Assembly: GCF_014636935.1 (NCBI RefSeq)
Contig: NZ_BMES01000002.1
Span: 310,001-374,000 of the forward strand
Direction: 5' to 3'
Origin: Alsobacter metallidurans
GTDB taxonomy: Bacteria; Pseudomonadota; Alphaproteobacteria; Rhizobiales; Beijerinckiaceae
Length of the DNA: 64,000 bases
In this document: positions 36,903 through 46,377 of the stretch, piece after piece
Position numbering within the stretch: position 1 is the stretch's first letter
How the letters are laid out: each line of letters opens with the position of its first letter
Program-made: the position numbers and the translations under genes
The notes under the pieces: generated by a model
Seen by the model: the letters and a program-made list of their open reading frames with translations, nothing else
Told to the model about the DNA's origin: nothing
The model's database searches: none

Positions 36903-37943
36903 ATGAAGCTCGCGCGCAATTTCTACCGCCCTCTCGCGATTGGCGCGCCCGAGCCCTTCCGCGAACTGCCGGTTCGGCTGGAGCGGATGATCCACTTCGT
37001 GCCGCCGCACATCGAGAAGGTGCGGAACAAGGTTCCCGAGCTGGCGCGGACCGTGGACGTCGTGCTTGGCAACCTGGAGGACGCCATTCCGCTCGACGCC
37101 AAGGAGGCCGCGCGGGAAGGTTTCATCGCCATGGCCAAGGCGACGGATTTTGGCCGGACCGGCCTTTGGACCCGCATCAACGCCCTGAACAGCCCGTGGG
37201 TCCTGGACGACCTGACCCGGATCGTCGCCGAAATCGGCGACAAGCTCGATGTCGTCATGGCTCCCAAGATCGAGGGCGCCTGGGACATTCACTATCTCGA
37301 CCAGTTGCTCGCGCAGCTCGAGGCGCGGCATCAAGTCAAGAAGCCCATCCTGATCCACGCCATTCTGGAAACCGCCGAGGGCGTGAAGAATGTCGAGGAC
37401 ATCGCCTCTGCGTCGCCGCGCATGTACGGCATGAGCCTCGGACCGGCCGATCTCGCGGCCTCGCGCGCCATGAAAACGACGCGCGTCGGCGGCGGCCACC
37501 CGGACTACAAGGTGATCTCCGACCCCGTGGAGGGCGAGGCCCGGGCGGTCGCCCAGCAGGACCTCTGGCACTACACGATCGCCAAGATGGTGGATGCTTG
37601 TGCGGCCAACGGGTTGAAAGCCTTCTACGGCCCCTTCGGCGACTTCGCGGACGGCGATGCCTGCGAGGCCCAGTTCCGCAACGCGTTCCTGCTCGGCTGC
37701 GCCGGCGCGTGGACGCTGCATCCCTCCCAGATCGACATCGCCAAGCGGGTGTTCAGCCCGGACGTCGCGGAGGTAAAATTCGCCAAGCGCATCCTCGACG
37801 CCATGCCGGACGGCAGCGGCGCGGTGATGATCGACGGCAAAATGCAGGACGACGCCACTTGGAAGCAGGCGAAGGTCATCGTCGACCTCGCCCGCACGGT
37901 GGCGGCCGGAGACGCCGAAATGGCGGCGGCCTACGGACTATGA
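36903..37943 (+). CDS. HpcH/HpaI aldolase / citrate-lyase-family CoA-ester lyase
   Basis: The 346-residue TIM-barrel enzyme has [12 protein letters not shown] with acidic metal ligands, [11 protein letters not shown] with the substrate-binding Arg, [18 protein letters not shown], and [19 protein letters not shown]. This places it among malyl-CoA lyase/CitE-like proteins, which cleave or form beta-hydroxyacyl-CoA esters such as malyl-CoA. Which ester is used cannot be told. It stands alone before hspQ with an adequate ribosome site. Confidence 0.85.
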   Translation: MKLARNFYRPLAIGAPEPFRELPVRLERMIHFVPPHIEKVRNKVPELARTVDVVLGNLEDAIPLDAKEAAREGFIAMAKATDFGRTGLWTRINALNSPWVLDDLTRIVAEIGDKLDVVMAPKIEGAWDIHYLDQLLAQLEARHQVKKPILIHAILETAEGVKNVEDIASASPRMYGMSLGPADLAASRAMKTTRVGGGHPDYKVISDPVEGEARAVAQQDLWHYTIAKMVDACAANGLKAFYGPFGDFADGDACEAQFRNAFLLGCAGAWTLHPSQIDIAKRVFSPDVAEVKFAKRILDAMPDGSGAVMIDGKMQDDATWKQAKVIVDLARTVAAGDAEMAAAYGL

Positions 37944-38015
37944 CGACCTTGCGGCGTGCGATCGATCGTCGTTTGAATTGACGTTGATGACGCCCCCGCG
38001 TATCGGATTGCGGTC

Positions 38016-38345
38016 ATGAAAGAGAAGCAGGCGAAGTACGGGCTCGGACAGGTGGTCAAGCACAGGCTTTACCCCTTCCGCGGCATCATCTTCGATGTCG
38101 ATCCGAGTTTCTCGAACACCGACGAGTGGTACGAGTCGATCCCTGAGGACGTGCGTCCGTCCAAGGACCAGCCTTTCTATCATCTCTTTGCCGAGAACGC
38201 CGAAACCGAGTACGTCGCCTACGTGTCGGAGCAAAACCTGCTGCCCGACACATCCGGCGAGCCGATCCGGCATCCGCAGGTCGACGAGGTTTTCATCCGC
38301 GACCCGAATGGCGAATACCGCACCCGCTCGCACAGCGTGAACTGA
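38016..38345 (+). CDS. hspQ: Heat shock protein HspQ
   Basis: The 109-residue protein has the full HspQ/YccV core: YGLGQVVKHRLYPFRGIIFDVDP, SNTDEWYESIP, QPFYHLFAENAETEYVAYVSEQNLL. HspQ binds hemimethylated DNA in vitro and acts as a specificity factor of Lon protease. Length is typical. A strong hairpin follows the stop. Confidence 0.95.
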   Translation: MKEKQAKYGLGQVVKHRLYPFRGIIFDVDPSFSNTDEWYESIPEDVRPSKDQPFYHLFAENAETEYVAYVSEQNLLPDTSGEPIRHPQVDEVFIRDPNGEYRTRSHSVN

Positions 38346-38353
38346 GCCGCATC

Positions 38354-38383
38354 GTCCCGCCAGATCGAACCGGCTGGCGGGAC
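38354..38383. terminator. Bidirectional hairpin between convergent genes
   Basis: A perfect 10-bp stem (GTCCCGCCAG with CTGGCGGGAC) around a 10-base loop lies between hspQ and the leftward ABC transporter gene. There is no clear T tract on either side, so termination may be Rho-assisted. Confidence 0.6.
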
Positions 38384-38404
38384 AACGACGCTCGGGCAAG
38401 AGAG

Positions 38405-40267
38405 TTAGAGGTTTTCGGCTTCCTCGCTCGGGTCCGATGACGGGCGAGGACGCATGCCGCGTTTGAACAAACGCCCCAGCCCGCGCCGCGGGCGTTTCGG
38501 CGCGTCCGGATCGTGCATTTCCGCGCCCGTCGGCTTACGCGCCAACTCCACCGTGCGGTCGTGGAACTCCGCCAGCGACGGCCGATGCCCGACGCTGAGC
38601 AGCATGGCGTCCGAGAGCTCGCTGCGGAACAGCGACATCATGGTGTCCTGGCTCGCTTCGTCGAGCGCTGAGGTGGCTTCGTCCAGGATGATGATCTCGG
38701 GCTTGTGCACGAGCAGCCGCGCGAAGGCGAGGCGCTGCTGCTCGCCGCCGGAGAGCAGCTTGTCCCACCGCTCCTCCTCGTCGAGCCGGTTGGCGATCTG
38801 CCGCAGGCCGCATCGATGCAGAGCGTCGACGAGGTCCTGGTCCGACCGGCTGGTTTCGCCCTCGGGATAGAGCAGCGCCGCCCGCAATGTCCCGTTCGGC
38901 ACGTAGGGCTTCTGCGGCACGAACATCACGCGTGCGCCCTTGGGCAGCAGCACCTCGCCCGAGCCCCAGGGCCAGAGCCCCGCGACGGCGCGGATCAGGG
39001 TCGACTTGCCGGTGCCCGACTCGCCCTTGATCAGGACCTTCTCGCCTGGCCCGAACACAGCCTCGGCCTCGTTGATCACCACCCGGCCATTGTGCTGCGC
39101 CACCGAAAGGCCGTGCAGGTGCAGGTTCTCGTCCGGGCTCTCGCCGATCGTGATCCGCTCTTCGGTTTCCTGCGCGCGTCCCATCGCCTTCAGGGTGCGC
39201 CACAGCGCGACGACGCGGCTTGCCGAGGCGTTCCACTCGGCCAGACGGATGTAGTTTTCAACGAGCCAGTTGAACGCGAGCTGCACCTGCACGAACGCGG
39301 CCGCGATCTGCATGAGTTGGCCAAGCGACATCTGGCCTGACAGGTATTTCGGCGCGCCGAGCAGCAGCGGCACCACGGGCGCCAAAATGGTGTTGCCGTG
39401 GATGATGAAGGTCATCAACGCCTGCTGGCGGACGACGTGCTTCCAGCGGGCCAGGACCTCGCCCAGCGTGCGGCCGATGCCGCGCTCCTCGTCCTCCTCG
39501 CCGCCGATCAGCGCGATGCTCTCAGAGTTCTCGCGCACCCGCACCAACTCGAAGCGGATCTGCGCCTCCGCGGCGTTCTTGCTCTCCGTGTAGCGGATCA
39601 GCGGCCGGCCCAGGAACACCATCGTGCCCGAGGTCAGGATGCCGTAGGCGGCCGCGCAGGCGACGAAATAGCCCGGGATCGTGATGCCGAACGCCTCGAT
39701 GGACCCGCCCGCCGTCCACAACACGCCGACGAACACGGCCGCCATCAGAACCGCGTTGGAGAGCCCGATCGCGAAATCGACGATCGGCTCGGTGGCGATC
39801 TTCACGTCATCGGTCATGCGGAACTCGGGGCCGTCCACCTCCGGCGCGGCGATGCTCATCTGGTAGAAGCGCCGGCCCTCGAGCCAGAGGCTCGCCAGGT
39901 AGGCGGTCAGCCAGCGCCGCCAGCGCGCCTGCAGCGACAGGCGGCAGAACACTTGCGCGACCATCGCGGTCACGGCCGCCACCGCGAGGCCGGCGAACAG
40001 CATGATGGCGTGCGTCACCCGGGCGCCGTCTCGCGCATCCAGGGCGTCGAAAAAGTACTTGTTCCAGAGATTGATGCCGTACTGCACGGCGATGTTGAGA
40101 ATGATCAGCGCCCCGATCGCGCCGGTCAGGATCCAGGCCTGCCGACGCGCGTCGCCACGCCAGAAGCCGGACGCCATGGTCCAGAACTCACGGGCCGAGG
40201 CGCGGGGTGGCTCGGCCAGCTCGCTCGTAAAAAGCGCCGGATGGGCGTCGACTTCTGCTTCAGACAT
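38405..40267 (-). CDS. SbmA/BacA-like ABC transporter (fused permease and ATPase)
   Basis: The protein is 620 residues from ATG 40267 (GGAG upstream); TTG 40306 is unlikely. The N-terminal membrane domain belongs to the SbmA_BacA type: REFWTMASGFWRGDARRQAW, RWRRWLTAYLASLWLEGRRFYQM, and NPDQRM-like FRMTDDVKIATEP. The ATPase has Walker A GESGTGKS, signature LSGGEQQR and Walker B IIILDEATSALD. Relatives (BclA, YddA, Rv1819c) move peptides or cobalamin and affect very-long-chain fatty acids. Fusion with the ATPase distinguishes it from proton-driven BacA. Confidence 0.88.
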   Translation of the reverse strand: MSEAEVDAHPALFTSELAEPPRASAREFWTMASGFWRGDARRQAWILTGAIGALIILNIAVQYGINLWNKYFFDALDARDGARVTHAIMLFAGLAVAAVTAMVAQVFCRLSLQARWRRWLTAYLASLWLEGRRFYQMSIAAPEVDGPEFRMTDDVKIATEPIVDFAIGLSNAVLMAAVFVGVLWTAGGSIEAFGITIPGYFVACAAAYGILTSGTMVFLGRPLIRYTESKNAAEAQIRFELVRVRENSESIALIGGEEDEERGIGRTLGEVLARWKHVVRQQALMTFIIHGNTILAPVVPLLLGAPKYLSGQMSLGQLMQIAAAFVQVQLAFNWLVENYIRLAEWNASASRVVALWRTLKAMGRAQETEERITIGESPDENLHLHGLSVAQHNGRVVINEAEAVFGPGEKVLIKGESGTGKSTLIRAVAGLWPWGSGEVLLPKGARVMFVPQKPYVPNGTLRAALLYPEGETSRSDQDLVDALHRCGLRQIANRLDEEERWDKLLSGGEQQRLAFARLLVHKPEIIILDEATSALDEASQDTMMSLFRSELSDAMLLSVGHRPSLAEFHDRTVELARKPTGAEMHDPDAPKRPRRGLGRLFKRGMRPRPSSDPSEEAENL

Positions 40268-40394
40268 ACGTGCGCCGCTCCAGGTGCGCTTCAGGTTCAG
40301 CAGCAACGCCGAAGCTGACGCGAGCGTTCACTGGCGCCGGGCGTGAAAATGTCAATTTGGTGAAAAATACGCCACGGGTCTGGCCAGCGGCGCC

Positions 40395-41483
40395 TCAGGG
40401 CAGGTTTTCCCGAAAGAACACTTCGGTTCGGGGTGGATCCACCCCATGCAGCGGGTCGCGCCCCGCGCGCAGATTGGCGAAGACGTTCACACAGCTCATC
40501 ATGGCGGCTTGCGGGTTCTGGGTGATCACCGCGTCCATGGCGCCGTCGATCAGCAGCGCCCGGGTCTCGCCCGTGAGGCCGTGGCCGATAAACACGATTT
40601 CCTGCTCGCGGCGCGCCTCCTTGAGCGCCCGCGCGACGCCTTCGGGGCCTCCGCCGATATTGTAGATGCCCGCGAGGTCGGGGTGGCGCGCCAGCAGCAT
40701 CTTGGTCTGACGGTAGTTCTTGTTCTCGTCGTCGTGCCCCTCGCGCAGGCCTACGACCTCGAACTCGGGATACATTTCCTCGAAGATGTGGAGAAACCCC
40801 ATCTCGCGTTCTTCATGCGCCCGGTAGCTCAGGCTGCCGGCGATCATCGCCACTTTGCCGGGCGTCTTGATGAGCCGCGCCATCAGGTAGCCCGCCGTGC
40901 GGCCCACGGAGCGATTGTCGAGGCCCACATAGGCCACTCGCCTTGAGCTCGCGATGTCGGAGATCAGCGTCACGGTCGGCTTGCGCTGGTCCGCCAACCC
41001 GTTCACGGCCTCCCGCACGGCGGGATGCTCAAGAGCCATGAAGGCCACGCCGTCCGCCCGGCGGCCATGCTGGCGCAGGCTTTGGGCCAGCAACTCGGGA
41101 TTGAAGCTGCGGATAGTCTCCACCTGGCAGCGCACGTTCATGGCCGCGAGCTGGTTCTGCGCGCCCTTGATCATCTGGCCCAGCATGGACAGGAAGCGGT
41201 TGGTGCCGGCCGGCAGCACGAACACGAGCCGCAGCGGCTTCAGTCCCGCACCGACGAGTTCCTCATCAGGCAGGTAGTCGAGTTCAGCCGCGGCCTTCAG
41301 TACGCGCTGGATGGTCGCGGGCCGGACGCCAGGGCGCCGGTTGAGCACGCGGTCCACCGTGGCGGTGCTGGCGCCCGCAAGCCTTGCGATGTCCGGAATG
41401 CGGGCCGCCCTGCCCCCGCGAGAGCGCCGCTCATCCGCATCCGGACCGTCGACCTCAACTTCAAAAGCGCGCTCATCCATCAT
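40395..41483 (-). CDS. LacI-family transcriptional regulator
   Basis: The 362-residue protein has a LacI helix-turn-helix (IPDIARLAGASTATVDRVLN, about 29-48) and a hinge (VRPATIQRVLKAAAELDY). A sugar-binding-type effector domain follows (LVFVLPAGTNRFLSMLGQMIKGA). It is divergent from the TRAP operon, with direct and inverted repeats between the starts. About 28 acidic/basic residues precede the HTH, which is longer than normal; no good ribosome site precedes ATG 41483 or 41480. It probably represses the TRAP operon until a sugar-acid signal binds. Confidence 0.9.
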   Translation of the reverse strand: MMDERAFEVEVDGPDADERRSRGGRAARIPDIARLAGASTATVDRVLNRRPGVRPATIQRVLKAAAELDYLPDEELVGAGLKPLRLVFVLPAGTNRFLSMLGQMIKGAQNQLAAMNVRCQVETIRSFNPELLAQSLRQHGRRADGVAFMALEHPAVREAVNGLADQRKPTVTLISDIASSRRVAYVGLDNRSVGRTAGYLMARLIKTPGKVAMIAGSLSYRAHEEREMGFLHIFEEMYPEFEVVGLREGHDDENKNYRQTKMLLARHPDLAGIYNIGGGPEGVARALKEARREQEIVFIGHGLTGETRALLIDGAMDAVITQNPQAAMMSCVNVFANLRAGRDPLHGVDPPRTEVFFRENLP

Positions 41484-41539
41484 CGATCACATCAAAATCA
41501 ATCAGGATTGCAGTTTGACGTGCTTTGTCCGCGCTGGCT

Positions 41540-41580
41540 ACATCGAACGCACAATAAACATCGAACGCATCAAATTCGAT
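41540..41580. promoter_or_regulatory. Candidate LacI-type operator
   Basis: ACATCGAACGCA occurs twice, at 41540-41551 and 41558-41569 (period 18). The second copy is part of the inverted repeat ATCGAA-N9-TTCGAT (41560-41580). The site ends 15 bases before the ATG of the TRAP binding-protein gene, where a bound repressor would block transcription. Confidence 0.55.
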
Positions 41581-41595
41581 CACGGGAGAAACGTC

Positions 41596-42615
41596 ATGAC
41601 TGGGCTCACCCGCCGTACGCTGCTGCAGACGCTTTCGGCCGTTCCGGCCGCCGGCTTCGTCGCCGGAATGCCCGCGATCGCTCGCGCAGCGGAGTTCTCC
41701 TTCAAATACGGCAACAATCTCCCGCTCACCCACCCGCTGAACGTGCGCTCCCAAGAGGCGGCCGACCGCATCGCCAAGGAGACCAACGGCCGGGTCGAGA
41801 TCAAGATCTTCCCCAATAACCAGCTCGGCGGCGACACCGACATGCTCGCGCAGGTGCGCAGCGGCGGCATTACGTTCTTCACCCCGTCCGCGCTCGTGAT
41901 CGCCACGCTGGTGCCGGTGGCGGCCATCAACGCGGTGGGCTTCGCCTTTGCGGACTACAACCAGGTCTGGGCCGCCATGGATGGCAAGCTCGGCCAGCAC
42001 GTGCGCGACGCCATCGGTAAGGTCGGCCTCCACGCCTTCGAGAAGATGTGGGACAACGGCTTCCGCCAGATGACCACGGGCGCCAAGCAGATCCAGTCAG
42101 CCGCCGACATGGATGGGCTGAAGATCCGCGTGCCCGTGAGCCCGCTCTCCATCTCGATGTTCAAGGCGCTGGGCGCCTCGCCCACCAGCCTGCAGTTCAG
42201 CGAGGTCTATTCCTCGCTGCAGACCCGCATCGTGGATGCGCAGGAAAACCCGCTGCCGATCATCCAGGTTGCGAAGCTCTATGAAGTCCAGAAGTTCTGC
42301 GCGACCAGCAACCACATCTGGGATGGCTTCTGGTTCATCGCCCATGGCCGCTCCTGGGCCGGCCTGCCGCCCGACCTGCAGAAGATTGTCGCGACCGCGA
42401 TCAACGAGGCGGGCGTCAAGCAGCGCGAGGACATCAAGGGCCTGAACGAGACCGTGCAGGCCGACCTCCAGGCCAAGGGCCTTGCTTTCAATCACCCCGC
42501 CCCGGAGAGCTTCCGCGCCAAGCTGCGCGACAACGGCTTCTACGCGGAGTGGAAGGGCCGCTTCGGCGACGACGCCTGGGCGCTGCTGGAAAGCGCAGTC
42601 GGCAAGCTCGCCTGA
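41596..42615 (+). CDS. TRAP transporter substrate-binding protein (DctP family)
   Basis: The 339-residue protein starts at ATG 41596 with GGGAG upstream. It has a twin-arginine-like signal (TRRTLLQTL, cleavage near AIARAAE). DctP features are NNLPLTHPLNVRSQEAADRIAKETNGRVEIKIFPNNQLGGDTDMLAQV, the ligand-carboxylate Arg in GLKIRVPVSP, and AQENPLPII. TRAP binding proteins capture organic and sugar acids. It is first in the operon under the LacI-type operator. Confidence 0.92.
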   Translation: MTGLTRRTLLQTLSAVPAAGFVAGMPAIARAAEFSFKYGNNLPLTHPLNVRSQEAADRIAKETNGRVEIKIFPNNQLGGDTDMLAQVRSGGITFFTPSALVIATLVPVAAINAVGFAFADYNQVWAAMDGKLGQHVRDAIGKVGLHAFEKMWDNGFRQMTTGAKQIQSAADMDGLKIRVPVSPLSISMFKALGASPTSLQFSEVYSSLQTRIVDAQENPLPIIQVAKLYEVQKFCATSNHIWDGFWFIAHGRSWAGLPPDLQKIVATAINEAGVKQREDIKGLNETVQADLQAKGLAFNHPAPESFRAKLRDNGFYAEWKGRFGDDAWALLESAVGKLA

Positions 42616-42644
42616 TACACCCCCCACGCACCGAGGAGCATTCC

Positions 42645-44534
42645 ATGTCCGCGCATGGAGCCGACTATGGGGCGGCGCCCGCCGCCGTCCCGACGACGCG
42701 CCCTGCCCGCTTGGCAGAAGCTGTCGAGCGTGGCCTCGGAACGCTGGTTGAAAGCGCCGCCGCGGCGCTCCTCGTGCTGGAGATCGGCATCCTGCTGGCG
42801 GGCGTGCTGGCCCGCTATGTCTTTCACAGGCCGCTGGTTTGGTCGGACGAGCTCGCGTCCATCCTGTTTCTCTGGCTGTCCATGCTGGGCGCCGTCGTGG
42901 CGCTCAGGCGCGGCGAGCACATGCGGATGACCGGGCTGGTGAGCCGAGTCGGCCGCAAGGCGCGCGAGCTCCTGGAGACGCTCGCCATCACGGCGTCACT
43001 CGCCTTCCTCGTGCTGGTGATCCATCCGGCGATGGAATACGCGCAGGATGAAGCCTTCATCGTCACGCCCGCGCTGGAGATCAGCAACGCCTGGCGCGCA
43101 TCGGCCCTGCCGGTGGGCCTCGGCTTGATGCTCGTAGCCGGCGCGGCGCGCCTGCTGCGGCTCGGTTCTCTTCGGACGACCGCGACTGCGCTCGCCATCA
43201 CGGTCGGGCTGATTGCCCTGTTCTGGGTCGCCGGCCCGGTGTTCAAGCCGCTCGGGCAGGCCAACCTCGTGATCTTCTTTGTCGGCGTGGTGGCCGCCAA
43301 CGTGTTCGCCGGCGTGCCCATTGCGTTCTCGTTCGGCCTGGCCACCTTCGGCTACCTGGCGCTCAGCACCTCGACGCCGCTGCCCGTGCTGGTGGGCCGG
43401 CTCGACGAGGGCATGTCGCACCTGATCCTGCTGGCGGTGCCGCTGTTCATCTTTCTCGGCGCGCTGATCGAGATGACCGGCATGGCGCGCGCCATGATCC
43501 AGTTCCTCGCCGGCCTGCTCGGCCACGTGCGCGGCGGCCTTTCCTATGTGCTGATCGGCGCGATGTATCTCGTATCGGGCATCTCGGGCTCCAAGATCGC
43601 GGACATGGCCGCCATTGCGCCGGTGCTGTTTCCCGAAATGCGCAAGCGCGGAGCGCCTCCCGGCGATCTCGTCGCGCTCCTTTCGGCGACCGGCGCGCAA
43701 ACCGAGACGATCCCGCCCTCCATCGTGCTGATCACGATCGGCTCGGTCACGGGCGTCTCCATCGCGGCCCTGTTCACCGGCGGCATGTTGCCGGCCCTCG
43801 TGCTCGGCGCATGCCTGTGCTTCGTCGTTTGGCGCCGATACCGCCACGAGGACCTGAGCCACGTGCGGCGGCCGGCCGGCAAGGAACTCGCCCGCCTCCT
43901 GGTGATCGCCCTGCCCGCGATCCTGCTGCCTTTCGTGATCCGGGCCGCCGTTGTGGAAGGCGTCGCCACCGCCACGGAAGTCTCCACCATTGGCATCGTC
44001 TACGCCGCGCTGGCGGGGCTCCTGATCTACCGGCGCTTCGAGTGGCGCCGCCTGCGCCCGATGCTGGTGGAGACCGCCTCGCTTACCGGAGCCATCATCC
44101 TTATCGTCGGCTGCGCCACCGGTATGGCCTGGGGGCTGACCCAGTCCGGCTTCTCGCAGGACCTCGCCCGGCTGATGGGCGCCATCCCGGGCGGCGCCTA
44201 CGGGTTCCTGGCCATCTCCATCGTCGCCTTCGTGATCCTCGGCAGCGTGCTGGAGGGCATCCCCGCCATCGTGCTGTTCGGGCCGCTGCTGTTTCCGATC
44301 GCCAAGCAGGCCGGCGTGCACGAGGTGCACTACGCCATGGTGGTGATCTTCGCCATGGGCATCGGCCTTTTCGCCCCGCCCTTTGGCGTCGGCTACTACG
44401 GCGCCTGCGCGATCTCCAAGGTGAACCCGGACGAAGGCCTTCGCTACGTCTGGGGCTACGTGGCGGCCCTGCTGGTCGGCCTCGTGATCGTGGCCGCCTT
44501 CCCGTGGCTCTCCACCGGCTTCCTTAAATTCTGA
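42645..44534 (+). CDS. Fused TRAP transporter small and large membrane subunits (DctQM)
   Basis: The protein is 629 residues from ATG 42645 (GAGGAG upstream). The first ~180 residues are a four-helix DctQ domain (VFHRPLVWSDELASILFLWLSMLG). The rest is a DctM domain, with ANVFAGVPIAFSFGLATF and SGISGSKIADMAAIAPVLFPEM. Sodium-driven symport of the ligand bound by the DctP protein is the family role. The natural fusion fixes the subunit stoichiometry. Confidence 0.92.
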   Translation: MSAHGADYGAAPAAVPTTRPARLAEAVERGLGTLVESAAAALLVLEIGILLAGVLARYVFHRPLVWSDELASILFLWLSMLGAVVALRRGEHMRMTGLVSRVGRKARELLETLAITASLAFLVLVIHPAMEYAQDEAFIVTPALEISNAWRASALPVGLGLMLVAGAARLLRLGSLRTTATALAITVGLIALFWVAGPVFKPLGQANLVIFFVGVVAANVFAGVPIAFSFGLATFGYLALSTSTPLPVLVGRLDEGMSHLILLAVPLFIFLGALIEMTGMARAMIQFLAGLLGHVRGGLSYVLIGAMYLVSGISGSKIADMAAIAPVLFPEMRKRGAPPGDLVALLSATGAQTETIPPSIVLITIGSVTGVSIAALFTGGMLPALVLGACLCFVVWRRYRHEDLSHVRRPAGKELARLLVIALPAILLPFVIRAAVVEGVATATEVSTIGIVYAALAGLLIYRRFEWRRLRPMLVETASLTGAIILIVGCATGMAWGLTQSGFSQDLARLMGAIPGGAYGFLAISIVAFVILGSVLEGIPAIVLFGPLLFPIAKQAGVHEVHYAMVVIFAMGIGLFAPPFGVGYYGACAISKVNPDEGLRYVWGYVAALLVGLVIVAAFPWLSTGFLKF

Positions 44535-44556
44535 CCCTCTCAAGCAGGAGCTCATC

Positions 44557-45096
44557 ATGAGCCGCTTTTTCGGCGAGATCCGCCAAGCCGGTTATGTCGT
44601 CCCCGACATCGAGGCCGCCATGGACTACTGGAGCCGGGTGCTCGGCATCGGGCCCTGGTTCTACAATCCGCGCGTCCCGATCGTGAACTACACCTACCGC
44701 GGCGAGCCCTACGAGGTTCACAACTCGGTGGCGCTGGCCAATTCCGGCCCGCTTCAGATGGAGCTGATCCAGACCCGCAACGACGCGCCCTCGATGTATC
44801 GCGACTTTCTCCGCGCCGGGAACACCGGCCTGCAGCACGTCGCCTACTGGACGGAAGACTACGACGACGACCTGGCGCGCCTGACCAAACAGGGTTTCAA
44901 GGCGGTGATGAGCGGCGAGGTCGGCGAGCGCGGACGTTTCGTGTATTTCGATACCGAGTACCACCCTGGCACTGTGATCGAGCTCTCGGAAGTGGCCGGC
45001 CCCAAGGGCAAGATGTTCAAGATGATCCGGGAAGCGTCCGAGGGCTGGGACGGCAAGGACCCGGTGCGCCCCTTCCCCGACCTGTCGAAGCTCTGA
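44557..45096 (+). CDS. VOC-superfamily (glyoxalase-fold) protein
   Basis: The 179-residue protein shows two beta-alpha-beta-beta-beta modules: IRQAGYVVPDIEAAMDYWSRVLGIGPWF and GLQHVAYWTEDYDDDLARL. Metal ligands are probably His in GLQHVAYW and Glu in TVIELSE. VOC members include lactoylglutathione lyase, epimerases and dioxygenases. Embedded between the TRAP genes and the RuBisCO-like gene, it is likely an isomerase or lyase of the same pathway. The reaction is unknown. Confidence 0.85.
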   Translation: MSRFFGEIRQAGYVVPDIEAAMDYWSRVLGIGPWFYNPRVPIVNYTYRGEPYEVHNSVALANSGPLQMELIQTRNDAPSMYRDFLRAGNTGLQHVAYWTEDYDDDLARLTKQGFKAVMSGEVGERGRFVYFDTEYHPGTVIELSEVAGPKGKMFKMIREASEGWDGKDPVRPFPDLSKL

Positions 45097-45105
45097 GCCG
45101 CTACG

Positions 45106-46377
45106 ATGAGCGACGACCGGATCCGCGCCACATACCTCATCGAGACGCCGCTCGACCCCGCCCGCGTGGCGGACGTGATGGCGGGCGAGCAATCCAGCGG
45201 CACCTTCACGCGGGTTCATGGCGAGACGGACGCCCTGCGGGCCCGCACCCGCGCCACGGTGGAGCGGATCGAGGAACTGGAACCGGCGAGCACGCCGAGC
45301 CTGCCCAACAGCTGGCTGGGGCGGCAAGGTCGGGCTGGCCCGTGGCGGCGCGCCCGGATCGACATCGCCTACCCGACCGCGAATGTCGGCGCCAATCTGC
45401 CGACGCTTGCCGCCACGGTGGCCGGCAACCTGTTCGACCTCGGCGAGGTCACGGGTATGCGGCTGGAGAGCCTGCGCGTGCCGCCGCGCTACCGGGCGCT
45501 CTTTGACCGACCCGCCCAAGGCGTGCCCGGAACGCGGCGGCTGACCGGCGTCGCAGAAGGACCGCTGGTCGGCTCCATTATCAAGCCCAATGTCGGGCTT
45601 TCGCCCGACGAAACGGCCGCGCTCGTCGCGCAGCTCTGCGACGCCGGGCTCGATTTCATCAAGGACGACGAGATCTGCGCCGATCCGGCCCATGCCCCCT
45701 TGGCGAAGCGCGTGCCGGCCGTGATGGCGGCCGTGCGGGCGCACCAGGACCGGACCGGCAAGCGCGTCATGGTGGCGTTCAACATCACGGACGAAACCGA
45801 CGCCATGCTGCGCCACGCCGACCTCGTGGCGCGCGAAGGCGGTACCTGCGTGATGGCCAGCCTGAACTGGTGCGGCTTCTCGGCCCTCCAGACGCTGCGC
45901 CGGAGCACCGGGCTGGCGCTCCACGGTCACCGCAACGGCTTTGGCGCGCTGTCGCGCGCGCCGCTGCTCGGCATCGGCTTCGACGCCTACCAGGCGCTCT
46001 GGCGCCTCGCCGGCGTCGACCACATGCACGTCCATGGGCTGCAGGGAAAGTTCGCCCAGGCGGACGAGGAAGTGGTCGAGAGCGCCCGGGCCTGCCTGCA
46101 GCCGCTGGCTGACGGCGCGGACGACGCCGTGATGCCGGCCTTCTCGTCCGGCCAATGGGCCGGCACGGTTCCGGCCACCTGGGCGGCGGTTCGAAACCCC
46201 GACCTCCTGTTCATGTCCGGCGGCGGCGTCATGGCGCATCCAGATGGTCCGGCTGCCGGAGTGGCCAGCATTCGCCAGGCCTGGGAGGCCGTGCAGGCGG
46301 GCGAGACGCTGGCGGACGCCGCCCGCTCGCGGCCAGAGCTCGCGCGGGCGCTGGCGTTCTTCGGAGCCAAGGCGTGA
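45106..46377 (+). CDS. RuBisCO-like protein (form IV)
   Basis: The 423-residue RuBisCO large-chain homologue keeps most active-site positions: SIIKPNVGLS (Lys160, matching spinach Lys175), GLDFIKDDE with the carbamylated Lys (Lys186) and metal-binding Asp188/Glu189, HGHR (273-276), loop 6 GKFAQ (Lys315), and SGGGVMAHPDG (371-381). Asn162 replaces the catalytic Lys177. Several RuBisCO-like proteins pair with DUF1537 kinases to decarboxylate or transcarboxylate 3-oxo-isoapionate 4-phosphate in apionate catabolism (OiaX, OiaT). The stop overlaps the start of just such a kinase gene (GTGA), so a similar reaction on a phosphorylated keto acid sugar is inferred. Confidence 0.88.
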   Translation: MSDDRIRATYLIETPLDPARVADVMAGEQSSGTFTRVHGETDALRARTRATVERIEELEPASTPSLPNSWLGRQGRAGPWRRARIDIAYPTANVGANLPTLAATVAGNLFDLGEVTGMRLESLRVPPRYRALFDRPAQGVPGTRRLTGVAEGPLVGSIIKPNVGLSPDETAALVAQLCDAGLDFIKDDEICADPAHAPLAKRVPAVMAAVRAHQDRTGKRVMVAFNITDETDAMLRHADLVAREGGTCVMASLNWCGFSALQTLRRSTGLALHGHRNGFGALSRAPLLGIGFDAYQALWRLAGVDHMHVHGLQGKFAQADEEVVESARACLQPLADGADDAVMPAFSSGQWAGTVPATWAAVRNPDLLFMSGGGVMAHPDGPAAGVASIRQAWEAVQAGETLADAARSRPELARALAFFGAKA

